Shown one piece after another: positions 33,259 through 41,748 of a stretch of 64,000 bases of DNA. Position numbers and translations under genes: made by a program. Source of the stretch: Terricaulis silvestris (lineage in GTDB: Bacteria; Pseudomonadota; Alphaproteobacteria; Caulobacterales; Aquidulcibacteraceae); the NCBI RefSeq assembly GCF_009792355.1, contig NZ_CP047045.1:3800764-3864763 (forward strand). The letters run 5' to 3'. Numbering within the stretch: position 1 is the first letter of the stretch; each line of letters begins with the position of its first letter. Under the pieces are notes generated by a model. That model ran no database searches. It was given only the letters and a program-made list of their open reading frames with translations, and had not been told where the DNA came from.

Positions 33259-35493
33259 ATGTTTGATACCAAATCCGTTTCCCTCGATTGGGCCGGGCGT
33301 CCGCTTACGCTCGAAACCGGCCGCGTCGCGCGTCAAGCCGACGGCGCCGTCTACGCCACCTGGGGTGAAACCGCGCTGCTCGCGACTGTCGTGTTCGCGA
33401 AGGAAGCAAAGCCGGGGCAGGATTTCTTCCCGCTCACCGTCAACTACCAAGAAAAGTATTTCGCTTCGGGCCGCATTCCCGGCGGCTTCTTCAAGCGTGA
33501 AGGCCGACCGACTGAGCGTGAAACGCTGCTGTCGCGCCTGATCGACCGCCCGATCCGCCCGCTATTCGTCGATGGCTTCAAGAACGAAGTGCAAGTCATC
33601 ATCACGGTGCTGAGCTGGGACAACGAAAACGAGTCCGATCTGCTGGCGCTGGTCGCTGCCTCCGCGGCGCTGACGATTTCCGGCGTGCCGTTCATGGGCC
33701 CGATTGCGGCCTCGCGCGTCGGCTGGATCGACGGCAAGCCGGTGCTGAACCCGACCATTCCGGACATGGCGACCTCCCAGCTCGATCTGGTCGTCGCCGG
33801 CACCGCGAACGCGATCATGATGGTCGAGTCCGAAGTGAAGGAACTGAGCGAAGAGCAAATGCTCCAAGCGCTGGCTCTCGCGCACAAGGGCATGCAGCCG
33901 GTGATCGATGCGATCATCGAACTTGCTGAGAAGGCCGGCAAAGAACCGTTCGCGTTCGATCCGCCGGATCATTCAGCGCTGCAAGCCAAGATCGTCGCCC
34001 TGGTCGGATCAGATCTCGGCGCCGCTTACAAGGTGACCAAGAAGGATGAGCGTTACGCCGCTGTCGGCGCGCTACGTGACAAGGCCAAGGCCGCGCTGGT
34101 GAAGTCCGACGCGAACCCGGACGGCGCTGACGCCAACGTGTTCAAGGAAACCTTCAAGGCCGTCGAAAGCGACGTCGTCCGCACCCGTATCGTGAAGGAA
34201 AAAGGCCGCATCGATGGCCGCGCCGTCGACAAGGTGCGTCCGATCGAGTCGATGGTCGGCTTCCTGCCGCGCACGCACGGCTCGGCGCTGTTCACCCGCG
34301 GTGAAACGCAATCGATCGTCGTCGCCACGCTGGGCACCGGCGAAGATGAGCAATTCATCGACGCGCTTTCGGGCACGACCAAAGAACGCTTCATGCTCCA
34401 CTACAACTTCCCTCCCTACAGCGTCGGCGAAACCGGCCGTATGGGTGGCGCCGGCCGCCGCGAAATCGGCCACGGCAAGTTGGCATGGCGCGCGTTGAAG
34501 GCGGTGCTGCCGACGGCGGAGCAATTCCCGTACACGGTGCGCCTCGTCTCTGAGATCACCGAGTCCAACGGATCGTCGTCGATGGCCACGGTCTGCGGTT
34601 CGTCGCTCGCGCTGATGGATGCGGGCGTACCGATTTCGGCGCCGGTCGCCGGCGTCGCGATGGGCCTCATCCTCGAAGACTACGGTTTCGAAGTCCTGAC
34701 CGACATCCTGGGTGATGAAGATCACCTCGGCGACATGGACTTCAAAGTCGCCGGCACCGCGAAGGGCATCACTTCGCTGCAGATGGACATCAAGGTTGCG
34801 GGTATCACGCAAGAGATCATGCAAGTCGCGCTCGACCGTGCTCACGGCGCGCGCCTGCACATTCTCGGCGAGATGAACAAAGCCATGGACGCGCCGCGCG
34901 GCGAAGTCGGCAAGAACGCGCCGCGCATCGAGCAGATCAAAATCCCGACCGACAAGATCCGTGACGTGATCGGCACCGGCGGCAAGGTGATCCGCGAGAT
35001 CGTGGAAAAGACCGGCGCGAAAGTGAACGTCGAAGACGACGGCACGGTGAAGGTGGCGTCCGCCAACGCCGAGTCGATCGAAGCGGCGATCAAATGGATC
35101 AAGTCGCTGACCAGTGAACCGGAAGTCGGCCAGATCTACGAAGGCAAGGTCGTGAAGGTGATGGAGTTCGGCGCGTTCGTGAACTTCTTCGGCGCCAAGG
35201 ACGGCCTGGTTCACGTGTCTCAGCTGGCGCGCGAGCGCGTCGAGAAGCCGGGCGACGTCGTGAAGGAAGGCGACACCGTGAAGGTGAAGCTCTTGGGCTT
35301 CGACGATCGCGGCAAGGTTCGTCTCTCGATGAAGGTCGTCGATCAAGCCACCGGCGCCGATCTCTCGGCCGAGATGGGCGAAGAAGCGTTGGACGAAGGT
35401 CCGCGCCGTGAACGCAGCGATCGTGGCGACCGCGGCCCGCGCCGTGGCGGCGGCGGCCGCGACCGTCCGCGCCGTGAAAGCTCGGGCGACTAA
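33259..35493 (+). CDS. pnp: Polyribonucleotide nucleotidyltransferase (PNPase)
   Basis: 744 residues. Two RNase PH domains ([20 protein letters not shown]; second core with [33 protein letters not shown]) flank a helical domain. KH follows at about 560-620 ([16 protein letters not shown]) and S1 at about 625-695 ([21 protein letters not shown]). It degrades RNA phosphorolytically and is the core of the degradosome. The C-terminal 30 residues form an Arg/Gly/Asp-rich tail ([14 protein letters not shown]), probably an RNA- or RNase E-contact region. Translation starts at the ATG 33259 after TGGAG; a strong terminator follows. Confidence 0.97.
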   Translation: MFDTKSVSLDWAGRPLTLETGRVARQADGAVYATWGETALLATVVFAKEAKPGQDFFPLTVNYQEKYFASGRIPGGFFKREGRPTERETLLSRLIDRPIRPLFVDGFKNEVQVIITVLSWDNENESDLLALVAASAALTISGVPFMGPIAASRVGWIDGKPVLNPTIPDMATSQLDLVVAGTANAIMMVESEVKELSEEQMLQALALAHKGMQPVIDAIIELAEKAGKEPFAFDPPDHSALQAKIVALVGSDLGAAYKVTKKDERYAAVGALRDKAKAALVKSDANPDGADANVFKETFKAVESDVVRTRIVKEKGRIDGRAVDKVRPIESMVGFLPRTHGSALFTRGETQSIVVATLGTGEDEQFIDALSGTTKERFMLHYNFPPYSVGETGRMGGAGRREIGHGKLAWRALKAVLPTAEQFPYTVRLVSEITESNGSSSMATVCGSSLALMDAGVPISAPVAGVAMGLILEDYGFEVLTDILGDEDHLGDMDFKVAGTAKGITSLQMDIKVAGITQEIMQVALDRAHGARLHILGEMNKAMDAPRGEVGKNAPRIEQIKIPTDKIRDVIGTGGKVIREIVEKTGAKVNVEDDGTVKVASANAESIEAAIKWIKSLTSEPEVGQIYEGKVVKVMEFGAFVNFFGAKDGLVHVSQLARERVEKPGDVVKEGDTVKVKLLGFDDRGKVRLSMKVVDQATGADLSAEMGEEALDEGPRRERSDRGDRGPRRGGGGRDRPRRESSGD

Positions 35494-35514
35494 GCTCGGT
35501 ACAAATGCAAACAG

Positions 35515-35548
35515 AAAGCCCGTCGCGAAAGCGGCGGGCTTTTTTTGT
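35515..35548 (+). terminator. Rho-independent terminator after pnp
   Basis: AAAGCCCGTCGC (35515-35526) pairs with GCGGCGGGCTTT (one G-U pair) around a GAAA tetraloop, continuing into a run of seven or eight T. It ends the long rimP-to-pnp transcription unit and is the clearest terminator in the window. Confidence 0.92.
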
Positions 35549-35596
35549 TGGCGGAGCGGTGCGGAACGAAGCCGGCGCGCGCCGTGTTGAGCACTC

Positions 35597-35770
35597 ATGA
35601 AGGAACCGCGCACCAAACCCGAAGACGGTCCGATGCAGGATCGGCGCGAATTGGGCGAGGCGAAGCCTGAACGCCCGACGCCGCGCGATCTCGACAACAC
35701 GCCTGATCATCAAGGCATCGAGATCGACCACGAACGTGAGCGGCCGCAAGGCGACGACAAGCTGCAATAG
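35597..35770 (+). CDS. Small charged hypothetical protein (57 residues)
   Basis: An ATG-to-TAG frame of 57 codons, rich in Asp, Glu, Arg and Pro (KEPRTKPEDGPM ... QGIEIDHERERPQGDDKLQ). It looks intrinsically disordered and highly soluble. There is no strong ribosome-binding site, but the frame lies between the pnp terminator and the next gene, and composition is like other small acidic alphaproteobacterial proteins. Coding status is uncertain. Confidence 0.4.
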   Translation: MKEPRTKPEDGPMQDRRELGEAKPERPTPRDLDNTPDHQGIEIDHERERPQGDDKLQ

Positions 35771-35809
35771 CAGCACGCGTGGCGCGCCTTGATGCGCTAG
35801 CCTTCGGGT

Positions 35810-36046
35810 ATGGCCGACCTTGTCATCGTCGCCCGGTTTTCTTCGCGGCCAGAAGCGGTGGTCGCGCAATCGCTGTTGCGCAGCGAGGGGATCGAAACGC
35901 TGATGCCGGATTTCAATGTGCTGATGGCGGAGTTCGACCCGTCGATGATGGAGCATGGCTGGCGGCTGATGACGCACGAAGACGACGCGACGCTGGCGCA
36001 AGAAATTCTGCGTGATGCGCAACTCGGGCCGGAGCCTAGTGCGTAG
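35810..36046 (+). CDS. DUF2007-type small protein (putative signal-transducing)
   Basis: 78 residues with the pattern LVIVARFSSRPEAVVAQSLLRSEGIETLMPDFN and a C-terminal WRLMTHEDDATLAQEILRDA helix, the ferredoxin-like DUF2007 fold found in small bacterial proteins of unknown role. Some homologues associate with GlnB-like or zinc-ribbon proteins. It is soluble. The C terminus overlaps the convergent small membrane-protein gene by 11 bases. Confidence 0.75.
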   Translation: MADLVIVARFSSRPEAVVAQSLLRSEGIETLMPDFNVLMAEFDPSMMEHGWRLMTHEDDATLAQEILRDAQLGPEPSA

Positions 36047-36206
36047 GCGAGTCCGGTGGACCCTTGTTGGTGAAGGCGCCGATCGCTCCGCCAAGCGCCG
36101 CGCCGATGGCAACGCCGATCGCCACGCCAAGCGCGATGTTGTCCATCGCCGCGCCGACGGCCACCCCGATGGCGACTCCAATCGCGATCCACATGGCTAG
36201 AGTCAT
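36036..36206 (-). CDS. Small glycine-zipper membrane protein
   Basis: 56 residues from the Met at 36206 (MTLAMWIAIG); a longer frame to 36287 is possible but its extra part is Arg-rich and unlikely. Nearly the whole protein is Gly/Ala/Ile/Val with repeated AIGVAIGVAVG and ALGVAIGVAIGAALGGAIGA, giving two hydrophobic segments of glycine-zipper type. Such peptides insert into membranes and oligomerise; function is not known. The ribosome-binding site is weak. Confidence 0.5.
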   Translation of the reverse strand: MTLAMWIAIGVAIGVAVGAAMDNIALGVAIGVAIGAALGGAIGAFTNKGPPDSPTH

Positions 36207-36253
36207 GCCGTGACAACGCGAGTCGCGCCATCGCGGTTCGTCGCGAAATGCAG

Positions 36254-36628
36254 TTAGACGTCGCCCTTGCCGGGGAAGGCCGCCCAAACCGCCAGCGCCG
36301 CCGGAATGATGACAAGGAACACATCCACGCGCGGGTCTCCGCTGCGCCGCAGCGTGAGGTCGGCGACGTGGATCAGTGCATGCGCGGCCATGAACGCGGC
36401 GCCGGCGACGGCCGCGGGCCAGTAGCGTGAGCGCCAGGCGCGCGCGATCAGCGCGACGCCGGCAACGAGGTACGCCGCACCGATGTCAGCGACAAAGTGG
36501 GGATTGAACGGCCCGGTGTGTGCGAGGCCCGGCACGGTGTCGTACCAACGCGCGCCATCGATCAGCATGAAGACGCCGTTGAGCGCGCCGACCGTGCCGA
36601 GTATGGCGGCGAGGGCGCGTTTCAACAC
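36254..36628 (-). CDS. Hypothetical four-helix membrane protein
   Basis: 124 residues from a GTG at 36628, preceded by GGAG overlapping the fabI stop codon, so it is translated from the fabI transcript. Four hydrophobic segments are visible: ALAAILGTVGALNGVFMLID, IGAAYLVAGVALIARA, AAVAGAAFMAAHALIHV and VFLVIIPAALAVWAAF. The protein has conserved-looking Asp/Trp (LIDGARWYDTVPG) in the first loop and His near helix three. Function unknown. Confidence 0.65.
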   Translation of the reverse strand: MLKRALAAILGTVGALNGVFMLIDGARWYDTVPGLAHTGPFNPHFVADIGAAYLVAGVALIARAWRSRYWPAAVAGAAFMAAHALIHVADLTLRRSGDPRVDVFLVIIPAALAVWAAFPGKGDV

Positions 36629-36632
36629 GACA

Positions 36633-37451
36633 TTACTCCGCGCCGCCCGTATCCGGCACGCCGACGATGTGGAAGCCGGCGTCGACGTGGACGACTTCTC
36701 CGGTGGTGGAGCGGCCGAGATCGGAAAGCAGCCAGAGCGCGCAGCCGGCGATGCCTTCCATGCTGGTGTCTTCCTTCATCACCGACCATTCGCGGCCGGT
36801 GCTGATAAGGCCGCGTCCGCCTTGGATGCCGGCGATGGCGAGCGTGCGCATGGCGCCGGCGCTGATGGCGTTGACGCGTTTGCCTTCGGGGCCGAGATCG
36901 CGCGCCATGTAGCGCGTGCAAGCTTCAAGTGCTGCTTTGGCCACGCCCATCGTGTTGTAGCTCGGCAGCACGCGTTCGGCGCCGAGATAGGTCAACGTCA
37001 CCATCGAGCCACCGCGGTCCATGAGCTTCGCCGCGCGCTTGCCGGCGGCGACGAACGAGAACGCGGAAATGTCCATCGCGCGCAGAAAGTTCTCGCGCGT
37101 CGTGTTCTCGACGAACGAGCCCTTGAGTTCGCTCTTTTCGGCGAAGGCGATGGAGTGAACCAGGAAATCGAGCTTACCCCAGCTTGTTTTCAGGCGATCG
37201 AACACGGCGTCGAGGTGCGCATCATTGGACGCGTCGCATTCGAGCACGATCTGCGATCCCACGCTCTCGGCCAGCGGCCGGATGCGCTTTTCCAGCGCTT
37301 CGCCTTGATAGGTGAAGGCGATCTCCGCGCCTTGCGCCGCGAGTTGCTGGGCGATGCCCCAGGCGATCGACTTGTCGTTGGCGACGCCCATGACCAGGCC
37401 GCGCTTGCCGCGCATCAGCTCGCCCTTCGGAAACACCCACTCGTCGGCCAT
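36633..37451 (-). CDS. fabI: Enoyl-[acyl-carrier-protein] reductase (NADH)
   Basis: 272 residues from the ATG at 37451 with AGGAG upstream; a longer frame to 37508 is not supported. The NAD site is LVMGVANDKSIAWGIAQ (about 19-35), with LVHSIAFA (about 98-105), and the catalytic Tyr155, Tyr165 and Lys172 in the YLGAERVLPSYNTMGVAKAA region match the E. coli spacing. It performs the last reduction in each fatty-acid elongation cycle and is the triclosan target. It sits downstream of fabA-fabB on the same strand but separated from them by a padR module. A membrane-protein gene follows four bases later. Confidence 0.95.
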   Translation of the reverse strand: MADEWVFPKGELMRGKRGLVMGVANDKSIAWGIAQQLAAQGAEIAFTYQGEALEKRIRPLAESVGSQIVLECDASNDAHLDAVFDRLKTSWGKLDFLVHSIAFAEKSELKGSFVENTTRENFLRAMDISAFSFVAAGKRAAKLMDRGGSMVTLTYLGAERVLPSYNTMGVAKAALEACTRYMARDLGPEGKRVNAISAGAMRTLAIAGIQGGRGLISTGREWSVMKEDTSMEGIAGCALWLLSDLGRSTTGEVVHVDAGFHIVGVPDTGGAE

Positions 37452-37526
37452 CGGTTCGCTCCTGAATTCGATGCGCCGCACCTGCCGACACGGGCGGGGC
37501 CGGGTCAACCCCAGCGAAACGACCTC

Positions 37527-37554
37527 TTGACACGATGCAGTTTAGATATATCTT
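37527..37554 (+). promoter_or_regulatory. padR promoter
   Basis: A consensus -35 box TTGACA lies at 37527-37532 and, 16 bases on, a -10-like TATCTT at 37549-37554. The -10 box lies within the left arm and spacer of the inverted repeat, so a repressor bound there would block polymerase. The start codon of padR is 36 bases further on. Confidence 0.6.
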
Positions 37555-37573
37555 ACAGCTCGATATATCTAAA
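37541..37573. promoter_or_regulatory. PadR-type operator
   Basis: TTTAGATATATC (37541-37552) and GATATATCTAAA (37562-37573) are perfect 12-base inverted repeats separated by nine bases, overlapping the -10 region of padR. PadR-family operators often contain ATAT-rich dyads of this size. Autoregulation is inferred; the ligand is unknown. Confidence 0.75.
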
Positions 37574-37589
37574 TATAGACGGAGAAAAC

Positions 37590-38177
37590 ATGAGACATCG
37601 ATTTTCTGAGCAGCATCGCGGCATGCGGAGTCCGCGCCGTGGCGAGGGCTGGGGCGCTGAGCACGGCCATTGGGGTCGGCACGGCCATGGACATGGTCCC
37701 CGGCGCGGAGGCGGCATGCGCCGCATGTTTGACCAAGGCGACCTGAAGTTCGTTGTCCTGGCGCTGATCGCTGAGAAGCCGCGGCACGGCTACGAGATCA
37801 TCAAGGAGATCGAGAGTCGCGTTGGCGGCGCCTACGCGCCAAGCCCCGGCGTGATTTACCCGCTGCTGACCATGCTCGAAGAGATGGGCTTGGTGGAACT
37901 CAACGCCAGCGAGGGCGCGAAAAAAATGTTCGCCATCACCGAGCAGGGCAAGGCGGAACTCGAAACCAACAAAGCCAATGTCGACGCGCTGTTTGCGCGT
38001 ATCGATGCGGCGCGTGAAAGTTTCTCAAGCGGCCGTGCGCCCCAGATTGTGCGGGCGGTTGAAAATCTGCGCCTTGCGTTGCGCCTTCGCATGGAACGAG
38101 GGCCGCTGAGCGAAGCGGAAGTCGAGAAGGTGGCTGCAGCGTTGGATACAGCAGCGCAAGTGATCGAACGCGCGTAA
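37590..38177 (+). CDS. PadR family transcriptional regulator
   Basis: 195 residues from the ATG at 37590 with GGAG just before; the frame runs far upstream antisense to fabI and that part is not coding. Residues about 15-45 are His/Gly/Arg-rich (GHWGRHGHGHGPRRGGG), then the winged-helix PadR domain (DLKFVVLALIAEKPRHGYEIIKEIESRVGGAYAP, PGVIYPLLTMLEEMGLVE) and a C-terminal helical dimerisation segment. The His-rich N terminus could bind metal. An inverted-repeat operator in its own promoter suggests autorepression; the 101-residue membrane protein downstream is the likely co-regulated gene. Confidence 0.88.
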   Translation: MRHRFSEQHRGMRSPRRGEGWGAEHGHWGRHGHGHGPRRGGGMRRMFDQGDLKFVVLALIAEKPRHGYEIIKEIESRVGGAYAPSPGVIYPLLTMLEEMGLVELNASEGAKKMFAITEQGKAELETNKANVDALFARIDAARESFSSGRAPQIVRAVENLRLALRLRMERGPLSEAEVEKVAAALDTAAQVIERA

Positions 38178-38190
38178 CCGCGCACATCGC

Positions 38191-38257
38191 TCCTGGAACA
38201 TCGGACACGGCGCCGCGTTTTGGCCTCAAGCGCGTCAAGCGCGCCGAGGTTCCAGGA
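38191..38257 (+). promoter_or_regulatory. Potential ribosome-site-sequestering stem in the leader of the 101-residue membrane protein
   Basis: TCCTGGAAC (38191-38199) and GTTCCAGGA (38249-38257) pair perfectly over nine bases, and a nested CGGCGC (38208-38213) / GCGCCG (38241-38246) stem lies within. The right arm contains the AGGA of the ribosome-binding site for the start at 38266, so the fold could hide it. Confidence 0.4.
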
Positions 38258-38265
38258 GAAATGAA

Positions 38266-38571
38266 ATGGCCGAAGAAGTCCGCGAAACCCACGTAGAGCG
38301 CGATGCTGACGGGCGCGTCGTCGATACCAAAGTGACCATCGATCGCCCGAAGCGCAAAGGCGGCGGCTTCGGCTGGGGCCTTCTGCTCGGCGTGCTGGTG
38401 ATCGCCGTCGGCCTCATCACCTTCGCTTACAGCCAAGGCTCATTCCAACAAGCTGGCGTGCGAGCCGATCAAGCGACCGCGCAAGTCGAACAGCAATCGC
38501 GAACCGTGGCTGAAAACGCAGGCGACACGCTGGAAACCGCGGGCGACACCGCCGAGCAAGCCACGAATTAA
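38266..38571 (+). CDS. Hypothetical single-pass membrane protein
   Basis: 101 residues. The N-terminal 38 residues are charged (VRETHVERDADGRVV ... DRPKRKGGG) and presumably cytoplasmic, followed by a membrane segment (FGWGLLLGVLVIAVGLITFAY) and a C-terminal helix rich in Gln, Ala and Thr (ATAQVEQQSRTVAENAGDTLETAGDTAEQATN) with 11-residue-like repeats. Function unknown; possible envelope-stress or phage-shock-like peptide. It follows padR by 88 bases with a hairpin covering its ribosome-binding site. Confidence 0.6.
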   Translation: MAEEVRETHVERDADGRVVDTKVTIDRPKRKGGGFGWGLLLGVLVIAVGLITFAYSQGSFQQAGVRADQATAQVEQQSRTVAENAGDTLETAGDTAEQATN

Positions 38572-38625
38572 GACGAGCGAAACCGCGACGTAGCTAACCC
38601 CTCGTCTCAACGGGTCGCTTTAGAG

Positions 38626-38651
38626 CGCCGGTCTGCTCACGCAGGCCGGCG
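38626..38651. terminator. Hairpin between convergent genes
   Basis: CGCCGGTCTGC (38626-38636) pairs with GCAGGCCGGCG (38641-38651) with one G-U pair and a four-base loop. It lies between the plus-strand membrane-protein gene and the minus-strand fabB stop, so it may stop either transcript, but no good T-run follows on either side. Confidence 0.4.
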
Positions 38652-38659
38652 TTCGCATG

Positions 38660-39874
38660 TCAGGCGGCGACGCGGGTGAAGGCGAGGCTGGCGTTCGTGC
38701 CGCCGAAACCGAACGAGTTCGACAGCACGCAGTTCAGTTCGCGGTCGACGCGCTCACGCAGGATCGGCAGATCCTCGAACGCCGGGTCGAGTTCTTCGAT
38801 GTGTGCGCTTTCGCAGGCAAAGCCGTTGTTCAGCATTAGGATCGAGTAGATCGCTTCCTGCACGCCTGCCGCGCCGAGCGAGTGGCCGGTGAGGGACTTG
38901 GTGCTCGAGATCATCGGCGGCTTGGCGCCGAACACGGCGCGCACGGCTTCCATCTCTTTCAGATCGCCGACCGGTGTCGAGGTGCCGTGCGGGTTGAGAT
39001 AGTCGACCGGACGATCGACGTATTTGAGCGCCATCTTCATGCAGCGCGCCGCGCCTTCGCCTGAGGGCGCCACCATGTCGTGCCCGTCGCTGTTGGCGCC
39101 GTAGCCTGCGAGTTCGGCGTAAATCTTCGCGCCGCGCTTCTTTGCGCGTTGGTATTCTTCCAACACCAGCACGCCGGCGCCGCCGGCGATGACGAAGCCG
39201 TCGCGGTTTTTGTCGTAAGCGCGCGACGCTTTTTCCGGTGTGTCGTTGTACTTGGTGCTCATCGCGCCCATGGCGTCGAACAACACCGAGAGCGTCCAAT
39301 CCAGTTCCTCGGAGCCGCCGGCGAACATGATGTCTTGGCGGCCGTCGCGGATCATTTCGTACGAATTGCCGATGCAATGCGCGCTGGTTGCACAGGCCGA
39401 GCTGATTGAATAGTTCACGCCGCGAATTTCGAACGGCGTCGCGAGCGTGGCGCTTGCCGTTGAGCTCATTGCTTTCGGCACGGCGAATGGCCCCACGCGC
39501 CTGGCGCCTTTTTCACGCGTGGTGTCCGCCGCTTGCACGATCGCGCGCGCGGAGGGGCCGCCGGAGCCCATAATGATGCCGGTGCGCTCGTGGGAGACTT
39601 CGTCGTGCTGCAAGCCGGCGTCCTGAATCGCTTGCTCCATCGCAATGAAATTCCAGCCGGAGCCTTCGCCCATGAACCGCATGTTGCGCTTGTCGACGAC
39701 GTCTTCGGGTTTCAGCTGGGGTTCGCCGTGAACCTGACAGCGCATGCCTTTGCCGGCGTACTCAGGCGCGGCGCGGATGCCGCTCTTGGCTTCGCGGAGG
39801 CTCGCCAGCACTTCCTGCGTATTGTTGCCGATGGAGGAGACGATCCCCATGCCGGTGACGACGACACGACGCAT
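38660..39874 (-). CDS. fabB: Beta-ketoacyl-ACP synthase I
   Basis: 404 residues, typical for FabB. The active-site Cys161 is in [14 protein letters not shown], with the His residues in [11 protein letters not shown] and [14 protein letters not shown], and [10 protein letters not shown] at the C terminus. It elongates acyl-ACP and, with FabA, is needed for unsaturated fatty acids. An AAGGAG site precedes the ATG. It lies ten bases downstream of fabA, in the normal fabA-fabB order. Confidence 0.96.
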   Translation of the reverse strand: MRRVVVTGMGIVSSIGNNTQEVLASLREAKSGIRAAPEYAGKGMRCQVHGEPQLKPEDVVDKRNMRFMGEGSGWNFIAMEQAIQDAGLQHDEVSHERTGIIMGSGGPSARAIVQAADTTREKGARRVGPFAVPKAMSSTASATLATPFEIRGVNYSISSACATSAHCIGNSYEMIRDGRQDIMFAGGSEELDWTLSVLFDAMGAMSTKYNDTPEKASRAYDKNRDGFVIAGGAGVLVLEEYQRAKKRGAKIYAELAGYGANSDGHDMVAPSGEGAARCMKMALKYVDRPVDYLNPHGTSTPVGDLKEMEAVRAVFGAKPPMISSTKSLTGHSLGAAGVQEAIYSILMLNNGFACESAHIEELDPAFEDLPILRERVDRELNCVLSNSFGFGGTNASLAFTRVAA

Positions 39875-39884
39875 GTGCGGCTCC

Positions 39885-40415
39885 TTACTTCATCTGCGTG
39901 GCGAGCTGTTCAGGGCTGAACAGGCCGACTTTGAGATCCTTGGCCGTATAGATGGTGACGCCATCGGCTTTGGTGACGCCATCGGCGACAATCATGTGCA
40001 GTTTGCGCTGAATGACCCGCTTGGGCTGGATTTCGTAAGTGACGAGCTTGGTCTCGGGCGTGATCTGGCCACGGAATTCCACTGCGCCGACGCCCAGCGC
40101 GCGCCCGCGGCCGGGCGAGCCGGACCAGCACATGAAGAAGCCGGTCAGCTGCCACATGGCGTCGAGGCCGAGGCAGCCCGGCATGACCGGATCGCCCTTG
40201 AAGTGGCAGTCGAAGAACCAGCGATCTGGCGTGATGTCGTACTCGGCGATCACGTGGCCCTTGCCGTGGTCGCCGCCTTCGTTGGTGATCGAGGAGATGC
40301 GATCGAACATCAGCATCGGCGGTAGCGGCAGTTGCGCGTTGCCTGGACCGAACATCTTGCCCTCGCCGGCAGAGATCAGGTCTTCGTAGCTCAGCGAGGA
40401 GGGCCCAGTGGCCAT
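39885..40415 (-). CDS. fabA: 3-hydroxydecanoyl-ACP dehydratase/isomerase
   Basis: 176 residues. The catalytic His71 ([12 protein letters not shown]) and Asp85 ([12 protein letters not shown]) are at the expected positions, one off the E. coli numbering. It dehydrates 3-hydroxyacyl-ACP and isomerises the C10 trans-2 to cis-3 intermediate, the branch to unsaturated fatty acids. First gene of the fabA-fabB unit. Confidence 0.97.
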   Translation of the reverse strand: MATGPSSLSYEDLISAGEGKMFGPGNAQLPLPPMLMFDRISSITNEGGDHGKGHVIAEYDITPDRWFFDCHFKGDPVMPGCLGLDAMWQLTGFFMCWSGSPGRGRALGVGAVEFRGQITPETKLVTYEIQPKRVIQRKLHMIVADGVTKADGVTIYTAKDLKVGLFSPEQLATQMK

Positions 40416-40494
40416 GCTTTATCCCTGCAAATGAAAGGAAATTCTCGCCCGGCTTACAGGCCAGGCGCGGCAGGGGCAAGGCAAGGACGGGGCG

Positions 40495-41043
40495 CTAGCG
40501 GCGGCGCGCGGGGGTCTGACGCGTCGGGTCGGGGACGCGGGTTTCCGTGAGTGCCTTCCAGGCTCCAGAAGAATCACGCCGCCAAACAACGACGTAGCGG
40601 CCTTGCACGGCTTCGCTGCCGCTCATGACCTGGACGTAGCGGCCGCTGGTCATGCCCATATCGCCGGAGGACGCCACTTCGACCCGATCGGGCTGCCAGT
40701 ACATCGGCCCAGCACCGGCTGGTGAGGCGAGGCCGCGAGAGACTTCGTCGGGGGTCGAGTAAATGACGCCGGGCCGGATCACCATGCCCTCGCTCGGATC
40801 GATCACCGACGCCAGGGCTCCGCCTAGCCCGGACTCTTGCGCCGTGCGGGAGAGTTGGCGCTCAAGCTCAAGCAGCTGCTGTTCGGGTGGCGCCGTGTAA
40901 CGGGCGGGCGTCGCCGATGTTGCCGTGGTGGATGACGACGACGCGGTCGGCGCCGAGCCGGTTGATGGCTGCGCCAGGAATTCCGGCATGGTCTCGCAGG
41001 CGCCGAGCGCAACTGCCGCGAGAAGGAAAACGAATTGACGCAT
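40495..41043 (-). CDS. Putative lipoprotein with an NTF2/DUF4440-like domain
   Basis: 182 residues. The N terminus QFVFLLAAVALGAC carries a lipobox (LGAC) at about residue 12-15, so lipid anchoring is likely. After a Thr/Ser/Ala/Pro-rich linker (about 22-48), residues about 55-170 end in SGRYVQVMSGSEAVQGRYVVVWRRDSSGAWKALTET, the terminal strands of DUF4440/SnoaL-like folds. Ligand or partner is unknown. It lies downstream of an SH3-domain gene on the same strand. Confidence 0.65.
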   Translation of the reverse strand: MRQFVFLLAAVALGACETMPEFLAQPSTGSAPTASSSSTTATSATPARYTAPPEQQLLELERQLSRTAQESGLGGALASVIDPSEGMVIRPGVIYSTPDEVSRGLASPAGAGPMYWQPDRVEVASSGDMGMTSGRYVQVMSGSEAVQGRYVVVWRRDSSGAWKALTETRVPDPTRQTPARRR

Positions 41044-41112
41044 TGAAGCACCCCCGAATGGTTAAGGGGGCGCGTCGGAGGCGAACCTGTCTACAAAATT
41101 CGCGTGCGGGGC

Positions 41113-41613
41113 TTACGAAAGCCCGGCGCAATCGCCTCCCCAGAGCGTACCAGCTTCGACCCAACCAACACGGCCGCCGACAGCGACGCGGCGATAATCG
41201 CCGTCGCATCCCGTCAGCGCGCCGATGACGCCGGCGGACAGATAAGCCACGGGCGAGGCGTTCTCGTGCGCGGTCCGGCGCAGTGTGGCGGGCTCGGTGA
41301 TGTAGACGGTGCGGCGCTGATCGAGATTCTGGGCATGCATCCACACCGTCGCGCCATCGGGATCGACGACGCGGCGCCAGGGGCCGCTCTCGGCGGTCAC
41401 CTGCAGCGGCAGGCCGGCGCGCTCGTAGATCCAGTCGACGCGATGCTCAAGTCCCGGGCCGTGGCGGCCGTTGGCGCCTTCGGACTTGAGGCTGACGAAG
41501 CGCGGGACGGGCAGGTTGGAATCCGTGCCGACCGCCGGCGCGTCCAACGCTGCCGCATTTAGCGTCAATAATGCGGAAGCCGCGACGAACGCAGCGAAAA
41601 TCCCACGGCGCAT
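41113..41613 (-). CDS. Periplasmic SH3-domain protein
   Basis: 166 residues with a signal peptide (GIFAAFVAASALLTLNAAAL). The mature part has FVSLKSEGANGRHGPGLEHRVDWIYERAGLPLQV and GPWRRVVDPDGATVWMHAQNL, the pattern of bacterial SH3 (DUF1058-type) domains, and a second, shorter SH3-like repeat at the end (VGGRVGWVEAGTLWGGDC). Such domains bind peptidoglycan or peptides in the periplasm. It is divergent from the 2-hydroxyacid dehydrogenase. Confidence 0.82.
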   Translation of the reverse strand: MRRGIFAAFVAASALLTLNAAALDAPAVGTDSNLPVPRFVSLKSEGANGRHGPGLEHRVDWIYERAGLPLQVTAESGPWRRVVDPDGATVWMHAQNLDQRRTVYITEPATLRRTAHENASPVAYLSAGVIGALTGCDGDYRRVAVGGRVGWVEAGTLWGGDCAGLS

Positions 41614-41748
41614 CTACCCAACCTTTAGCTTTTTGCCCTTCATGCCGGAAGGGAAGGCGGATGATGCGACGCCTCAGTGAAGGCCGGTTTAACACCGCTG
41701 ATTGCGGCTCGCCTTGGAGGCGGCGCCGACGTGGTTTATGGAGGCTGA

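Noticed and set aside
34072..35700. 542-codon minus-strand frame antisense to pnp
   Set aside because: PNPase on the plus strand is unambiguous; the antisense protein is His/Arg/Ala-rich without family features.
36483..37589. Upstream extension of the padR frame by about 370 codons
   Set aside because: It crosses fabI and the membrane-protein gene antisense; a promoter, operator and ribosome site precede the ATG at 37590.
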